Positions 39,255 through 50,655 of a stretch of DNA of 64,000 bases are shown one piece after another. The stretch is taken from the NCBI RefSeq assembly GCF_009870125.1, contig NC_046681.1, positions 17,373,001 to 17,437,000 of the forward strand, read 5' to 3'. This DNA is from Drosophila pseudoobscura. Taxonomy: Eukaryota; Arthropoda; Insecta; Diptera; Drosophilidae. Both the position numbers and the translations under genes were made by a program. Positions within the stretch are counted from its first letter, which is position 1. Every line of letters starts with the position of its first letter. The notes beneath the pieces were generated by a model. The model was given only the letters and a program-made list of their open reading frames with translations, was not told the origin of the DNA and did no database searches.

Positions 39255-40294
39255 TGGGCGCAGTTCGCGCTTGGACAAATGCACGCACGCGCATGCTTAC
39301 ATACATACATATGCATTCATGTCTGAAGATATGTTCCTGGCTCCCCCTGTTACGTTGAGACCTACATAATGCGATTGCGTGAGTTATAAGGAGAACATTT
39401 GTACGTGGATTGGATATGTATGTATGTTTGTGTACATTTCCGACGGGAATTTAGTCTCCGTTTGACATTTCAAAGAAAAAGTTCTGAAGCCGGGCAATGC
39501 ATTATTAAGCCATCAAGTGAATTTCAATTAGTTTTGTGCTAATTTTTTTGCATGTGCATATGTACATAAACTAAAATATATTTGGAGTACTTTGAAAATG
39601 TATTTACATATTTAAAATATGTACATACTGTATCAACGACACATTGAGGATACTTTATACATGAATGAATATAAAATATCTACATATGTACACATATAAT
39701 ACATAGGTACAAGATCTACTGAGAAACTATTTCTCAATTGTGTGGCTCTTATCTGCGTACTATGTATACACATATGTAAATAAATTTCAACATACATATT
39801 TCGTACAAAAATAAGTAAATATTTACTTATGTACATACAAATATTTGTACAGAATCAAAATATAATATCCTTTAAAAACCATACACAATGTATGTAAATA
39901 TGTATGAAATGTATAAATTGTAGGTGTTAAACTATTGAAACATAAAACAAGGAGCGCCTACATATGTACATCTATAATTGACCTATGTATGCCTATAAAT
40001 AAAGGAAGCAATTTGTTTACTGTGTGTGTAGCATGCAACATACATATGTATGTATGAATGTATCTGCATGCATGCGCTTCCATATTCAAAAAGCGAGGTG
40101 GTCAAGGTTTTCAAGTGGAACAGTGCTACATTTTTATTAATGTATGAAATGTATTATGTATGTACATCTATAGTATAAAATGATCCTTCCTGAATATGTG
40201 CATACATGTGCAATCTGAAATTGGTGTCTGACAAATATGTTTCTGCAACAAACATAAAAAAATTCAAGCTCGGAAAGATTTAAATTTGGAAATA
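39255..40294. other. TACATATGTA-rich spacer upstream of the dpr gene
   Basis: Over about 1 kb, variants of acatatgtatgtacatac recur many times (for example 39300, 39660-39700, 39760-39840, 39890, 39960, 40040), mixed with AT-rich DNA. There is no ORF with coding character. This is the 5' flank of the dpr gene; its leader exon start was not identified. Confidence 0.6.
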
Positions 40295-43200
40295 ATGGAA
40301 CCGAAAAGATGGCACTTGCAGCTGTCATGTTTTTTCCTGCTGCTTAGCTCAACATTTTCAGGTATGTCAAATCACATATGTATACTTATTTCTAGATTAT
40401 TTCGCGCGCGAACTTTAGTTCAAAGGAATCAAAAAAATTCGGTGCTCCGAATTTTATGTGGGGTACTTATATACATATGTATGTATATATCCTTAAAGTC
40501 TTAGGACCAATAAATAAATACATACATATGTATGTTTATAGCAGATGTCCTATATGTTCATATATATGTGTGTATGTACATATATAAATATGTAGAAATG
40601 TACATTTGATAAAATTCATCAATAAAAAAAGTTTATCTTGCAACATGTTTTTTGTATTATGTTTTTAAGTTCTCTTAACCCATTAAGACATACATATGTG
40701 TACATAGAATTGGTGTTTAAATACCTAATGGCTCTTTAGGGTACCTTTGTACTTTTTTTGTGTTCAATTATTCATTGCCAGTTTTTGTAGGGATTGGGAA
40801 AAAGGTGATGAGAGGTACCTCCTTTCCCCAGCTCGCATCGCATTATCTGTTTTGCGGTTTTTGGATATCAACAAAGGGGCTTCGTACAAAATTAAAATAT
40901 ACTGTCTTTGAAGACGAACACAAGTCTGCTACGCCGAAGGTCGAGACTCTTCTAGTTGTTATTTTAGCACATTGATGCTCGACTCGAGTTTTATTTTTGT
41001 TGTTGAGTTTTTTGTTGTTTTTCCCTCATAATAATCCATCATCTCTCATCATGTTTATGCACCCAATGGTACCAAAGACCAGGCGTGCGTACCTTTTTTG
41101 AACATTCTTCCGGAGTCATCCAAAGTCAATAAAGTGCACTCGTACATTCACAAAAACGCGTGTAGATTTAACATTTTGTCTACCAACGTGGGGCAGTGTA
41201 TATAAATTTGTGTGAAAATAACCCCTAAGAGTGATATTAGGCCTCTCGAATCAATCTCTTGGAACCTAACTAACGAGAACTCAAAGTACATTAATAGATC
41301 CCAATACTCGCTGCCTACATATTGTCAACTGGATGTTTGGTTTCTACTACTTTACAAGGATTACAGGTTCTTCACAAATTCTTCTACCAGCTTCCTGTGT
41401 GATTTTGTCGCGTTATGCGCGAGAAATAATTAAGGACTCTTTCAGCAACTGTTGACTGCTGGATTCTCCGGCTCTGCCTTTTGAACGATCGCATGTCGTG
41501 TTCAACTGCGCGACGTGCATAGCAAATTATTACATTTAAAAATGTATACAAGCCGCTACACATTTTGCGTTCTATACGATTACGATTTGAGCATTACAAA
41601 GCTTTCACTTCGTTACTTTTTTTGGGTTATCGTCGTATACATAGTGGAGCATTTGGGACTTAAATATATAAATTCTTGATCAGCATCAATAGCCGAGTCG
41701 ATATAGGCATGTCTGCCTTCCGACCGTCCGTCTGTCCGTCTTGGTTTGACAACTCCCAGAGAGTAAAGAGAGCTAGAGCTACGCTCCTGTGATATCCCAA
41801 TGTATCAAGATCATTTCAAAATTTGACAGGACCCCCTTCCGCCCCTTTTGTCGCAGCGCATCTACCAGAGGGTAGGCCGTTCCGCAACCAGCACCTGGCA
41901 ACAATCTCACCAAATCGTTGGACTAGACTAGTTATTCTTTTCTTTCTTTCTCTTTTCATAGCATAATATAATATAACTTTTAAATTTTTTAGATGTTGGC
42001 AAAATAACGTCCTCTCAAAATCACTTTGGAAATACTATACAGAGTCAGTTCACCACCAAAAACAACACTAGGGTAATTGCCCAGAAAGGAGGGCTTGCCA
42101 TATTACCCTGTGTCGTCAAAATTAACTCTCCAGCAACGGTAAGCCGTACTTTTGTTACTTAAAAGAAATATAAGTAATCATAATTAACACAAGTCCTGCA
42201 ATCACTCACAAACGACTCGACCGATTTTGATATGTATGTATGTGTATTTTAAAAAAAGAAATGTATAGTGGTGCGAAAGGCTCCACTGATGCATAGGGCG
42301 GCGGTCCGCTGAACTTTGCCCAGTTGTTTGGTGATCGTCGTTTTTGATGTTGCCGGCCACCACACGGTAACTCCGTAGAGTAGTATTGGTCTAGCTGTTG
42401 CTAGATACATGCACGGAGCGCTTTCGTTGCCTTCTTCAGTATTCTTTACGTTTGGGTCTACTTAAGCTTTTTGTCAATTACCCAACCTACTCCTAGTCCA
42501 CGCGATTATGTCCATTCTGACAGTCGCGCAAGCTTTGCGGTCATTAAGGCGCAGAGTGATAGAAGGTATTTCCCTGAGAAGATAATTGCAACGTCGTCCG
42601 TGTATGCTACGATTTTCTTGCCCCACCCTTTCAGGTCACATAGAATCTTGATACGATCCAAAGAATAGGAGAAACTACCTTGCTGGGTGCCTCTGTTGTG
42701 ACATACCTTGACTGGGCGGACGATCCTATCGATGATGCCACCGTCCTGCATATGAGCAATTGATCGACAAGGTGCTTTTTAGCAAGGATGCAGGTGCGTG
42801 TTTTACCTTCATTTTGAACTGCAACCGTGTACTCCTTCGTCGCTAGTTGTCAAACCTTTTCTCACACTATCAAAGGTTCCTGAACTAGGAAGCATGGGAT
42901 TTCTAGTGGTGGAGATTGATCTGAAGGATCCTTAAGAACAACCTTAGAGTTTCCAGCACTGTAATGCCGGTGTCTTGGCGTGGTATCGGAGGCGTAGATT
43001 TCTAGGTCTGCATGTCTGCAGCATTTTCAGGATACGATCCGGCTCCTCCATGAAGGCACCCACCCTCTCGCCCGTGGTCTACTAGACACTTCGCTCCAGT
43101 CTACAGCGACGACCTTCGCCCTGGGCAGACCTCTCCAACTTGCGCTACCGCTGCTTTGTACTTTATATTTTGATGAAGACCTGGTACCATCCCATGTCTG

Positions 43201-45403
43201 GGCAGACTGGGCGGGGGGCTCGGGCTGCTTCTCCAACAGCTTGAAGCAGCGGTCATCCAGTGCTGCTTCCATCGCAGCAATAGATTTTCAGAAGATTATC
43301 GCGTCCTTTCGAATCCTTTCGCGGTTCTTATGCCACTGGACTTTATGACACGTACGCTTTTCAAACATTATAGCTCTGTGCTACAATTCTCATTGCTTAT
43401 ATTATAATTGATTTAAGTTTTTTACATGCATAAAATCAAATAATTATTAAATTACCACTTTGTAGGTTTCTTGGATACGCAGGAAAGATTTCCAGCTACT
43501 AACGGTTGGGTTGTCAACACATAGTAGCGATAAAAGGTTTTTGGTTGAGCATACGCGGCATATGGGTCACTGGTCTCTTAGAATTAAAGCCGTCAGAGAA
43601 GAGGATCGTGGATTTTATGAGTGTCAATTATCAATTTACCCAACTCAGTCAATTTTTATTGAACTAAAAATCGTCGGTAAGTAGTATTAGCTTAAAAGGT
43701 TTTCAATCAAAACAAATTCTAATGTCTTATAATCACAGAAGCGGTTGCTGAAATTTCAAGCGCACCTGAGCTTCACATAGACGAAACTTCTACTTTACGG
43801 CTTGAGTGTAAACTTAAGCGGGCGACGGAAAATCCCTCTTTTGTATTTTGGTAAGAGACCATTTTAAAAATCAGAAAAGCTAATTTCAGATTCTGACAGT
43901 GTAGTAAAAGTGTTTTATCTTAAGTTTTCTTAATATGAGCACTCAGGGTGTCAATTCATTCAGTTGATCTAAACTCTAAACCTTGTTATCTGTGTTATAC
44001 AACATTAGTCCAAAACAACCATTAGTCAGCTTTGATTAACGATAAACTATTTCTAACAATGCACGTAGTTGGCCTGGCTAACGAAAAGCGGACAGGAGAG
44101 GTAGAGCTGAAGGCAAAATGGTACACGCTTTTGTAGAAGAATATTGTCTATGCATAAAAAATTAACGGAAATTTGCGCTGTATGATATTTTGGTCTACCG
44201 AGTACCAAGAATTGACCGTTGTTGGATACCAGGATACGAGATTCTGATTAATGTTCAAAGCAGACAGCTGTTTGAGTGGGAACCTAAGTTCTGAGGACCT
44301 TTTACGGTGATGGAGATTCTTAAAAGTGAATTTTCTTAAAAATTAATCTGTTGAAGTCTATCGACGCGTGAACGAAGATAAAAGTATTCGAATAAGAGTT
44401 TGAGAAAGTTGCCAGAAGACCGAAGTTCAGACAAATTGAACGAAGACAATGGTAAAAAAGACGTTGATGGTGACAGGTCCTAAATCACCTGTACGTACCA
44501 ATATGATTTATCTATGATATTTATGAAATTTTTGGAGAATATTAGGGTTTGAAACACGACAAACAGATTTGTATATTTTAACATATTTTCAACTATTATT
44601 ATTATTAATCAATTCTTTGGGTATCTAATATTTAATTTTACATATTCATATGACATATTTGATTCATTTTATCGCTGTACTCTTTTAACATTACTGCAAC
44701 ATTGTTTATTTAGGTATCATGACAACAAAATGATTAATTATGATGTACAAGGCGGTTTTGTTGTGACGTCGATGGAATCAAATGGGAAGAGTAGCGTACA
44801 AAACGGACACATTTTTAGAGTCTTGCCCGGGTTTGCTGGTAACAAATCACGTATTATCCCTATTCCGGATCCCGTGGAGTCAATTAATGGAATTCTAAAT
44901 AGCAAAACCGTAGCCACTTCAGCAAACTTCATATCGCCGAATCCACCATATTTACAACCGCACCAGTCCTCATATCTTCTTGCTCCTTCTATGAGTGTTC
45001 TAAGTATTAAACAGGTTAATTTTCGGCATGCTGGTAACTATACCTGTGCTCCATCAAATGCCCGTCCTGCTAGCATTACGGTACATGTTTTAAGAGGTAA
45101 TAATAATTGAATAATGTATATTCGCCCACTAATGCATTTAAATTTTAATCTTTAGGAGAAAAAACTGCTGCCATGCAACACGCTAATCGAAGTTCTTTGG
45201 ATAGTGAGAATTTGAGCAACAGCACTTTTGGGTTAATTAGTATAGGTGGTATCAATGGCACAATCAGCCTAGTATTAGCCAAAAGCTTATTATATATCTC
45301 AATCATATTCCTATTAGTAAGCGTTCTATCAAATTTTCGCCTACTAAAAGTTGTAGATTCCCTAATATTCCTAGCATTTATAATATTACTCATGGAAAGC
45401 TGA
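40295..45403 (+). CDS. dpr19: Dpr-family two-Ig cell-surface receptor (dpr19-like)
   Basis: Dpr proteins are neuronal adhesion receptors that pair with DIP partners to set synaptic specificity. The coding sequence is join(40295..40361, 41993..42138, 43466..43676, 43739..43850, 44714..45096, 45156..45403), 1167 nt, 388 residues, all GT-AG and in frame. Signal peptide 1-22 (LQLSCFFLLLSSTFS). Ig1 has Cys62 and Cys124 with VSWIRRKDFQLLTVG (the Dpr signature) and DRGFYECQLS. Ig2 has Cys165 and Cys290 (NYTCAPS), with an unusually long, Ser/Pro-rich insert (about 190-265) between its strands. The C-terminus is hydrophobic (LLYISIIFLLVSVLSNF and LIFLAFIILLM), suiting a GPI signal or membrane span. 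Introns 1 and 2 hold DINE-1 and LINE relics. The choice of dpr19 among the Dprs is from memory of locus and sequence. Confidence 0.85.
40362..41640 (+). other. dpr intron 1, left part
   Basis: Intron 1 (40362-41992) continues the TACATATGTA-rich character to about 40700, followed by unremarkable sequence. The frames at 40760-40975 and 41212-41433 have no recognisable domain. Confidence 0.45.
41655..41905 (+). mobile_element. DINE-1/INE-1 relic in dpr intron 1
   Basis: It shows the family core almost intact: atataaattcttgatcagca, tcaatagccgagtcgat, and the tccgtctgtccgtc run, then agagctagagct. Orientation as the host gene. Confidence 0.85.
42265..43290 (-). mobile_element. LINE (R1/LOA-like) relic in dpr intron 2
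   Basis: On the minus strand, starting at the right: MEAALDDRCFKLLEKQPEPP then AQSAQTWDG (43272-43030), probably the N-terminal region of an element ORF. Then VKVCHNRGTQQG, LKGWGKKIVAYTDDVAIIFS and GKYLLSLCALMTAKLA (42751-42506), the RT motif RGTPQG and the catalytic block with YTDD for YADD, but much of the palm is deleted. Sequence near 42270-42480 continues the downstream part. Same family as 27140-27300 and 35930-37040. Confidence 0.72.
43851..44713 (+). other. dpr intron 4
   Basis: 863 nt between a GTAAGA donor and a TTATTTAG acceptor. The middle (about 44040-44480) is less AT-rich and may be inserted DNA, but no family is recognisable. Nothing else seen. Confidence 0.45.
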
Positions 45404-46674
45404 AAGTAATTCATGTTATAAGAAATGGAGCAAATTCAATCAACCGAAAGTAAAAAAAATGCTCCAAGTTATAATTATAATTATCGTACATATACAGGTA
45501 TATGTATAATATCGACATACTTATGTTCCATGTATAAGTCCCTTACCTAAACCTTTACTATCATACAAGCTTTATATGCATTTTTAGAGAAAAAAAATTG
45601 ATGTATACTAATTTTAAACTGTAAATAGACTTTCATAACATACAATGTATTGAATCGTGAAATAAGAAAATTCATCTACTTGTTACCAAATATACAAAAA
45701 TTATGTAGAATACATACTCTGTACATTAATTCATAAGATACAAATACTGCAGTTATGATTAGGAGTTCATATTTATTTACATGTACTGAAATTTTAGCGT
45801 TAAACCCACAGATCATACAAGAATGATAAAAGAGTAATTTGTTATATATGTATGTAACTGTTATTTTGCTGTTCAATATGACTATGCAACAAAAAAAAAA
45901 CTGCCGTCAGAATTTTAATTTAAAAAAATTAATGTGTATGGTACAATTTAAATTAAATAAAAATATTACCGTAAGTTTGAACGCATACAATGGTATTGTA
46001 GCTCCATAAAAAATATCAGAGTTATGTATCAATCCACCAACAACTAGTCTGCTACAACTACGATTGCTGTATAAATATCAAACAAACTTCCTGCCAACTT
46101 GGGCAACTAGTCTTCGGAGCTATTGGTTTGAAGCAGTATTAAGAGCTACGGAATGACGAAACAAGGCTTCCTTTTCTTGTTTGTTTTTCTTTTTAGTTAC
46201 TAATTGTCTGACCTCTTTTATGGGTGAGCATAGCTTAAACAATACGTAGAGTTAAAAAAGTGAACTGTAAAGATGAGTATATTTACATTTAATAGTTTCA
46301 ATATCTCAATTCAAAGAGTAAACAAAAATAAAATTAAATTTTTCCAATAAGCACAAGTACAGATGATCCAAATCCATGTCCATTCTAATTTTTCGGACGC
46401 ATGTTTGAATGTTCAAATTCAGACTTTGCTACTAGCTGCCCAGCCGCGTTTCGCTCTGGCACATTGTTGTTGCATGGTTGAGAAATGAGGAGAAGCACTA
46501 GTTGTATATATATTTAATTTTGCAAACTGGGGTGTGTAAATAATATTTTTGATCATCTCCCTCCCATTTACGACGCAAAGTGAGGAATCAGCAAAAAAAG
46601 AGGTGGCAAAATGCATTTTCTGAGTGAGCTGTCTGTCCGTCGGTCTTGTTTAACGTCTAGTTCTCAGACACTCA
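45404..46674. other. Spacer between the dpr gene and the satellite array
   Basis: AT-rich dpr 3' UTR and flank to about 46020, then unassigned sequence. A CTGTCTGTCCGTCGGTCTTG run at 46628 just before the array resembles the DINE-1 pyrimidine-rich block, so the array may have been founded beside, or within, a helitron-type element. No gene seen. Confidence 0.45.
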
Positions 46675-49260
46675 TTTAGCTGAGATATAGCATTCCGAAG
46701 ATTTCGATTTGCATATCATTAAAATACTGGTTTTTTTCTGTAAGCTAAATCTCAGCTATACAGCGGCCGATCGTGGCGCGGCATGTCTTTTCGTGATGGG
46801 GAGAGTCCTGCCAATCGACTGCCATCGAAAAAAAGGACATCCATTCCGTCACGATTTTCGCAAAAAATCATGATGGTTAGCCCCATTTAGCTGAGATATA
46901 GCCTACCGAAGATTTGGATTTGCATATCATTAAAATACTGGTTTCTTTCTGTAAGCCAAATCTCAGCTATACGGCGGCCGATCGTGGCGCGGCATGTCTT
47001 TTCGTGATGGGGAAAGTCCTGCCAATCGACTGCCATCGAAAAAAAGGACATCCATTCCGTCACGATTTTCGCAAAAAATCATGATGGTTACATCATTGAA
47101 TTTGTCAAAAATCGGCCTCATTTTCGAGGTCGAGATTTTGATGCCAATCGACAGGCTGGGTCCTCACGATCCTGCTAGAGTTGGTCCTTCGCCGATCTGG
47201 CCCCATTTAGCTGAGATATAACTTTCATAAGATTTCGATTTGCATATCATTAAAATACTGGTTTTTTTCTGTAAGCTATAGCTCGGCCACACAGAGCCCG
47301 ATCCTGGAGCGGCATGTCTTTTCGTGATGGGGAGAGTCCTGCCAATCGACTGCCATCGAAAAAAAGGACATCCATTCCGTCACGATTTTCGCAAAAAATC
47401 ATGATGGTTACATCATTGAATTTGTCAAAAATCGGCCTCATTTTCGAGGTCGAGATTTTGATGCCAATCGACAGGCTGGGTCCTCACGATTCTGCGAGAG
47501 TTGGTCCTTCGCCGATCTGGCCCTATTTAGCTGAGATATAGCATTCCGAAGATTTCGATTTGCATATCATTAAAATACTGGTTTTTTTCTGTAAGCTATA
47601 GCTCGGCCACACAGAGCCCGATCCTGGAGCGGCATGTCTTTTCGTGATGGGGAGAGTCCTGCCAATCGACTGCCATCGAAAAAAAGGACATCCATTCCGT
47701 CACGATTTTCGCAAAAAATCATGATGGTTACATCATTGAATTTGTCAAAAATCGGCCTCATTTTCGAGGTCGAGATTTTGATGCCAATCGACAGGTATGG
47801 TCCTCACGATTCTGCGAGAGTTGGTCCTTCGCCGATCTGGCCCCATTTAGCTGAGATATACCATTCCGAAGATTTCGATTTGCATATCATTAAAATACAG
47901 GTTTTTTCTGTAAGCTATAGCTCGGCCACACAGAGCCCGATCCTGGAGCGGCATGTCTTTTCGTGATGGGGAGAGTCCTGCCAATCGACTGCCATCGAAA
48001 AAAAGGACATCCATTCCGTCACGATTTTCGCAAAAAATCATGATGGTTACATCATTGAATTTGTCAAAAATCGGCCTCATTTTCGAGGTCGAGATTTTGA
48101 TGCCAATCGACAGGCTGGGTCCTCACGATCCTGCTAGAGTTGGTCCTTCGCCGATCTGGCCCCATTTAGCTGAGATATAACTTTCATAAGATTTCGATTT
48201 GCATATCATTAAAATACTGGTTTTTTTCTGTAAGCTAAATCTCAGCTATACAGCAGCCGATCGTGGCGCGGCATGTCTTTTCGTGATGGGGAGAGTCCTG
48301 CCAATCGACTGTCATCGAAAAAAAGGACATCCATTCCGTCACGATTTTCGCAAAAAATCATGATGGTTACATCATTGAATTTGTCAAAAATCGGCCTCAT
48401 TTTCGAGGTCGAGATTTTGATGCCAATCGACAGGCTGGGTCCTCACGATCCTGCTAGAGTTGGTCCTTCGCCGATCTGGCAACATTTAGCTGAGATATAA
48501 CTTTCATAAGATTTCGATTTGCATATCATTAAAATACTGGTTTTTTTCTGTAAGCTATAACTCGGCCACACGGAACCCGATCGTGGCGCGGCATGTCTTT
48601 TCGAGATGGGGAGAGTCCTGCCAATCGACTGTCATCGAAAAAAAGGACATCCATTCCGTCACGATTTTCGCAAAAAATCATGATGGTTACATCATTGAAT
48701 TTGTCAAAAATCGGCCTCATTTTCGAGGTCGAGATTTTGATGCCAATCGACAGGCTGGGTCCTCACGATCCTGCTAGAGTTGGTCCTTCGCCGATCTGGC
48801 CCCATTTAGCTGAGATATAACTTTCATAAGATTTCGATTTGCATATCATTAAAATACTGGTTTTTTTCTGTAAGCTATAACTCGGCCACACGGCACCCGA
48901 TCGTGGCGCGGCATGTCTTTTCGAGATGGGGAGAGTCCTGCCAATCGACTGCCATCGAAAAAAAGGACATCCATTCCGTCACGATTTTCGCAAAAAATCA
49001 TGATGGTTACATCATTGAATTTGTCAAAAATCGGCCTCATTTTCGAGGTCGAGATTTTGATGCCAATCGACAGGCTGGGTCCTCACGATTCTGCGAGAGT
49101 TGGTCCTTCGCCGATCTGGCCCTATTTAGCTGAGATATAGCCTACCGAAGATTTGGATTTGCATATCATTAAAATACTGGTTTTTTTCTGTAAGCCAAAT
49201 CTCAGCTATACGGCGGCCGATCATTGCGCGGCATGTCTTTTCGTGATCAGGAGAGTCCTG
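46675..49260 (+). repeat. Tandem satellite array, 320 bp monomer
   Basis: Monomers start (at ttagctgagatata) at about 46675, 46886, 47206, 47526, 47846, 48165, 48485, 48805 and 49125. There is one 212 bp monomer lacking about 108 bp, seven monomers of 319-320 bp, and a final partial that breaks off at about 49260. Conserved blocks include tttgcatatcattaaaatac, gcggcatgtcttttcg, gccaatcgactgccatcg, tcgcaaaaaatcatgatgg and ggtcctcacgat. Monomers are near-identical except for two variable patches (after tgagatata and after ctgtaagc), where two or three alternative versions occur in mosaic order. Open frames on both strands recur in every monomer (75 and 63 codons), but these only reflect sequence repetition. 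I could not assign it to a named satellite. Confidence 0.95.
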
Positions 49261-49494
49261 TCAGCTATTTTATCCAGTCATATATCCTGTTTTGTCCGTG
49301 TGGGCCGATCTGGCTGTTCCATAGGTTCCTGCAATTGGAAAAATATCCTTGATCCTTTGGTAACGACTCCAACTAATATTTTCCCGATTCTTTGCATGGA
49401 TGATTTTTATTCATCAAAACTTAGGTTGATATAAATAGATAAACAAGTGGAAAAACTTTGTATCTATCTTTACACCAACAACAACGAGATCTAT

Positions 49495-49780
49495 TTAGAT
49501 ACAAGACTGGAACGCGTAGCCACTCCCTTGGTGGCCAAAGTCAAAGTCCTTGTTGTCGATGTTCTCAACAGTTAGAGCTGGTGGAAATAAAACAAAAAGA
49601 ATTAGAGCCAAGAACAAAGAATAGTTGAATAGGGAGAAACAAGGAAAACTTACTCGGTGCCGATGAGGTAAAGCAGGGCGCAGGAGGGATGGCGATGTCG
49701 GTAATGTATTAACCTGTGAAATAATTACGTCGTAAGTCGTAAAAAGTGCAGGTAAATAATGTACCAGCGAGATGCACGTG
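49495..49780 (-). CDS. Possible small spliced gene or captured exon, unidentified
   Basis: A minus-strand piece at 49577-49495 begins right after a ttccaccag acceptor and reads LTVENIDNKDFDFGHQGSGY then AFQSCI and a stop. Its codons mostly end in C or G, unlike all AT-rich noise around it, which suggests a highly expressed gene or a recent import. A clean donor (CACCGA|GTAAGT near 49651) and a donor (GCTG|GTACAT at 49764) lie upstream. Joining 49765 directly to 49577 keeps an open frame (EAHVHLA then ALTVEN), but no start codon is evident. The plus strand is also open here. I do not recognise the protein. Confidence 0.3.
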
Positions 49781-49789
49781 AGCTTCAAG

Positions 49790-50655
49790 AATGAAATCCG
49801 GCTCGTAGCTAATTTTATTTAATTTTGTTGTATTAGAGCTGGTTGCGCCATTCTAACGATAGGACAGATCTTAAGCTTGTCCCGAAGCAAAAGCGAAAGC
49901 GACGATGAAAGAATGTATGTTTGCACTACACCTACAAATACGTCGAAAGCAAAGGCGGAAAATGCAAAGCAATCAAGCAGAACACCTACATACGTTTGTG
50001 CTGTATTTATGCACTCAAGCGGTTCCTATCTAGATTTTGTTGCTGTTAGCTCTGAAACAAGTTTGTACAAATATTCCGAACGGACTTGACTCTCCGGATA
50101 TTTCTGTATGCACTCTTCAACGAGCAACGATATGGCCGGACCGCTAAATAGAAAACGAAAAAGGAACTCAATTGGTTGTACTTGGTTTATTAGTAAGATT
50201 ACAAAATCTTTATCTTTACGAAATTTACATATTTATATTTTCTATATCTTATTATACAATTATTTACTTTTTTTGTTCTTAATAAATTAAGTTTAAACTT
50301 AGAGGTAATTTCTAAAGAATACGGAATTTAGTTAACGAACTCTATTAAATGAAAATATTATTTTCGTAGGTGTAAATATTTATTAAAACCTTAGAGTTTT
50401 AGATTCTGAACATATATTCATAACAGTTAATTATTCGGAATTAACTCTATCGAATATTTGAATTGCCTACAGATAAAATTATTTTGTAAATAAACATTTA
50501 TTAATTTTTGTACATGTAATATTATAGGTTTCTTGTGAAGAACACAACGCCCATGAAAATAGTATATTTTTATTTATAGAGTAATAAATAAGTATACCAA
50601 AACGAGTTGTTATTAGTTGCTAAACCATATACAAGAAAACCAGAAAGGATCAAGC
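49790..50655. other. Spacer downstream of Nipped-B
   Basis: From 49870 to 50100 there is a plus-strand frame with charged residues (MSRSKSESDDERMYVCTT) that is not recognised. From 50180 the sequence is very AT-rich and contains the Nipped-B 3' UTR on the minus strand, with an AATAAA near 50575. Nothing else supported. Confidence 0.45.

Noticed and set aside
46994-49140. Repeated 63-75 codon ORFs on both strands in the 320 bp array, looking like a tandem gene family
   Set aside because: They overlap on opposite strands, lack any start context or domain, and exist only because the monomer happens to be stop-poor in those frames.
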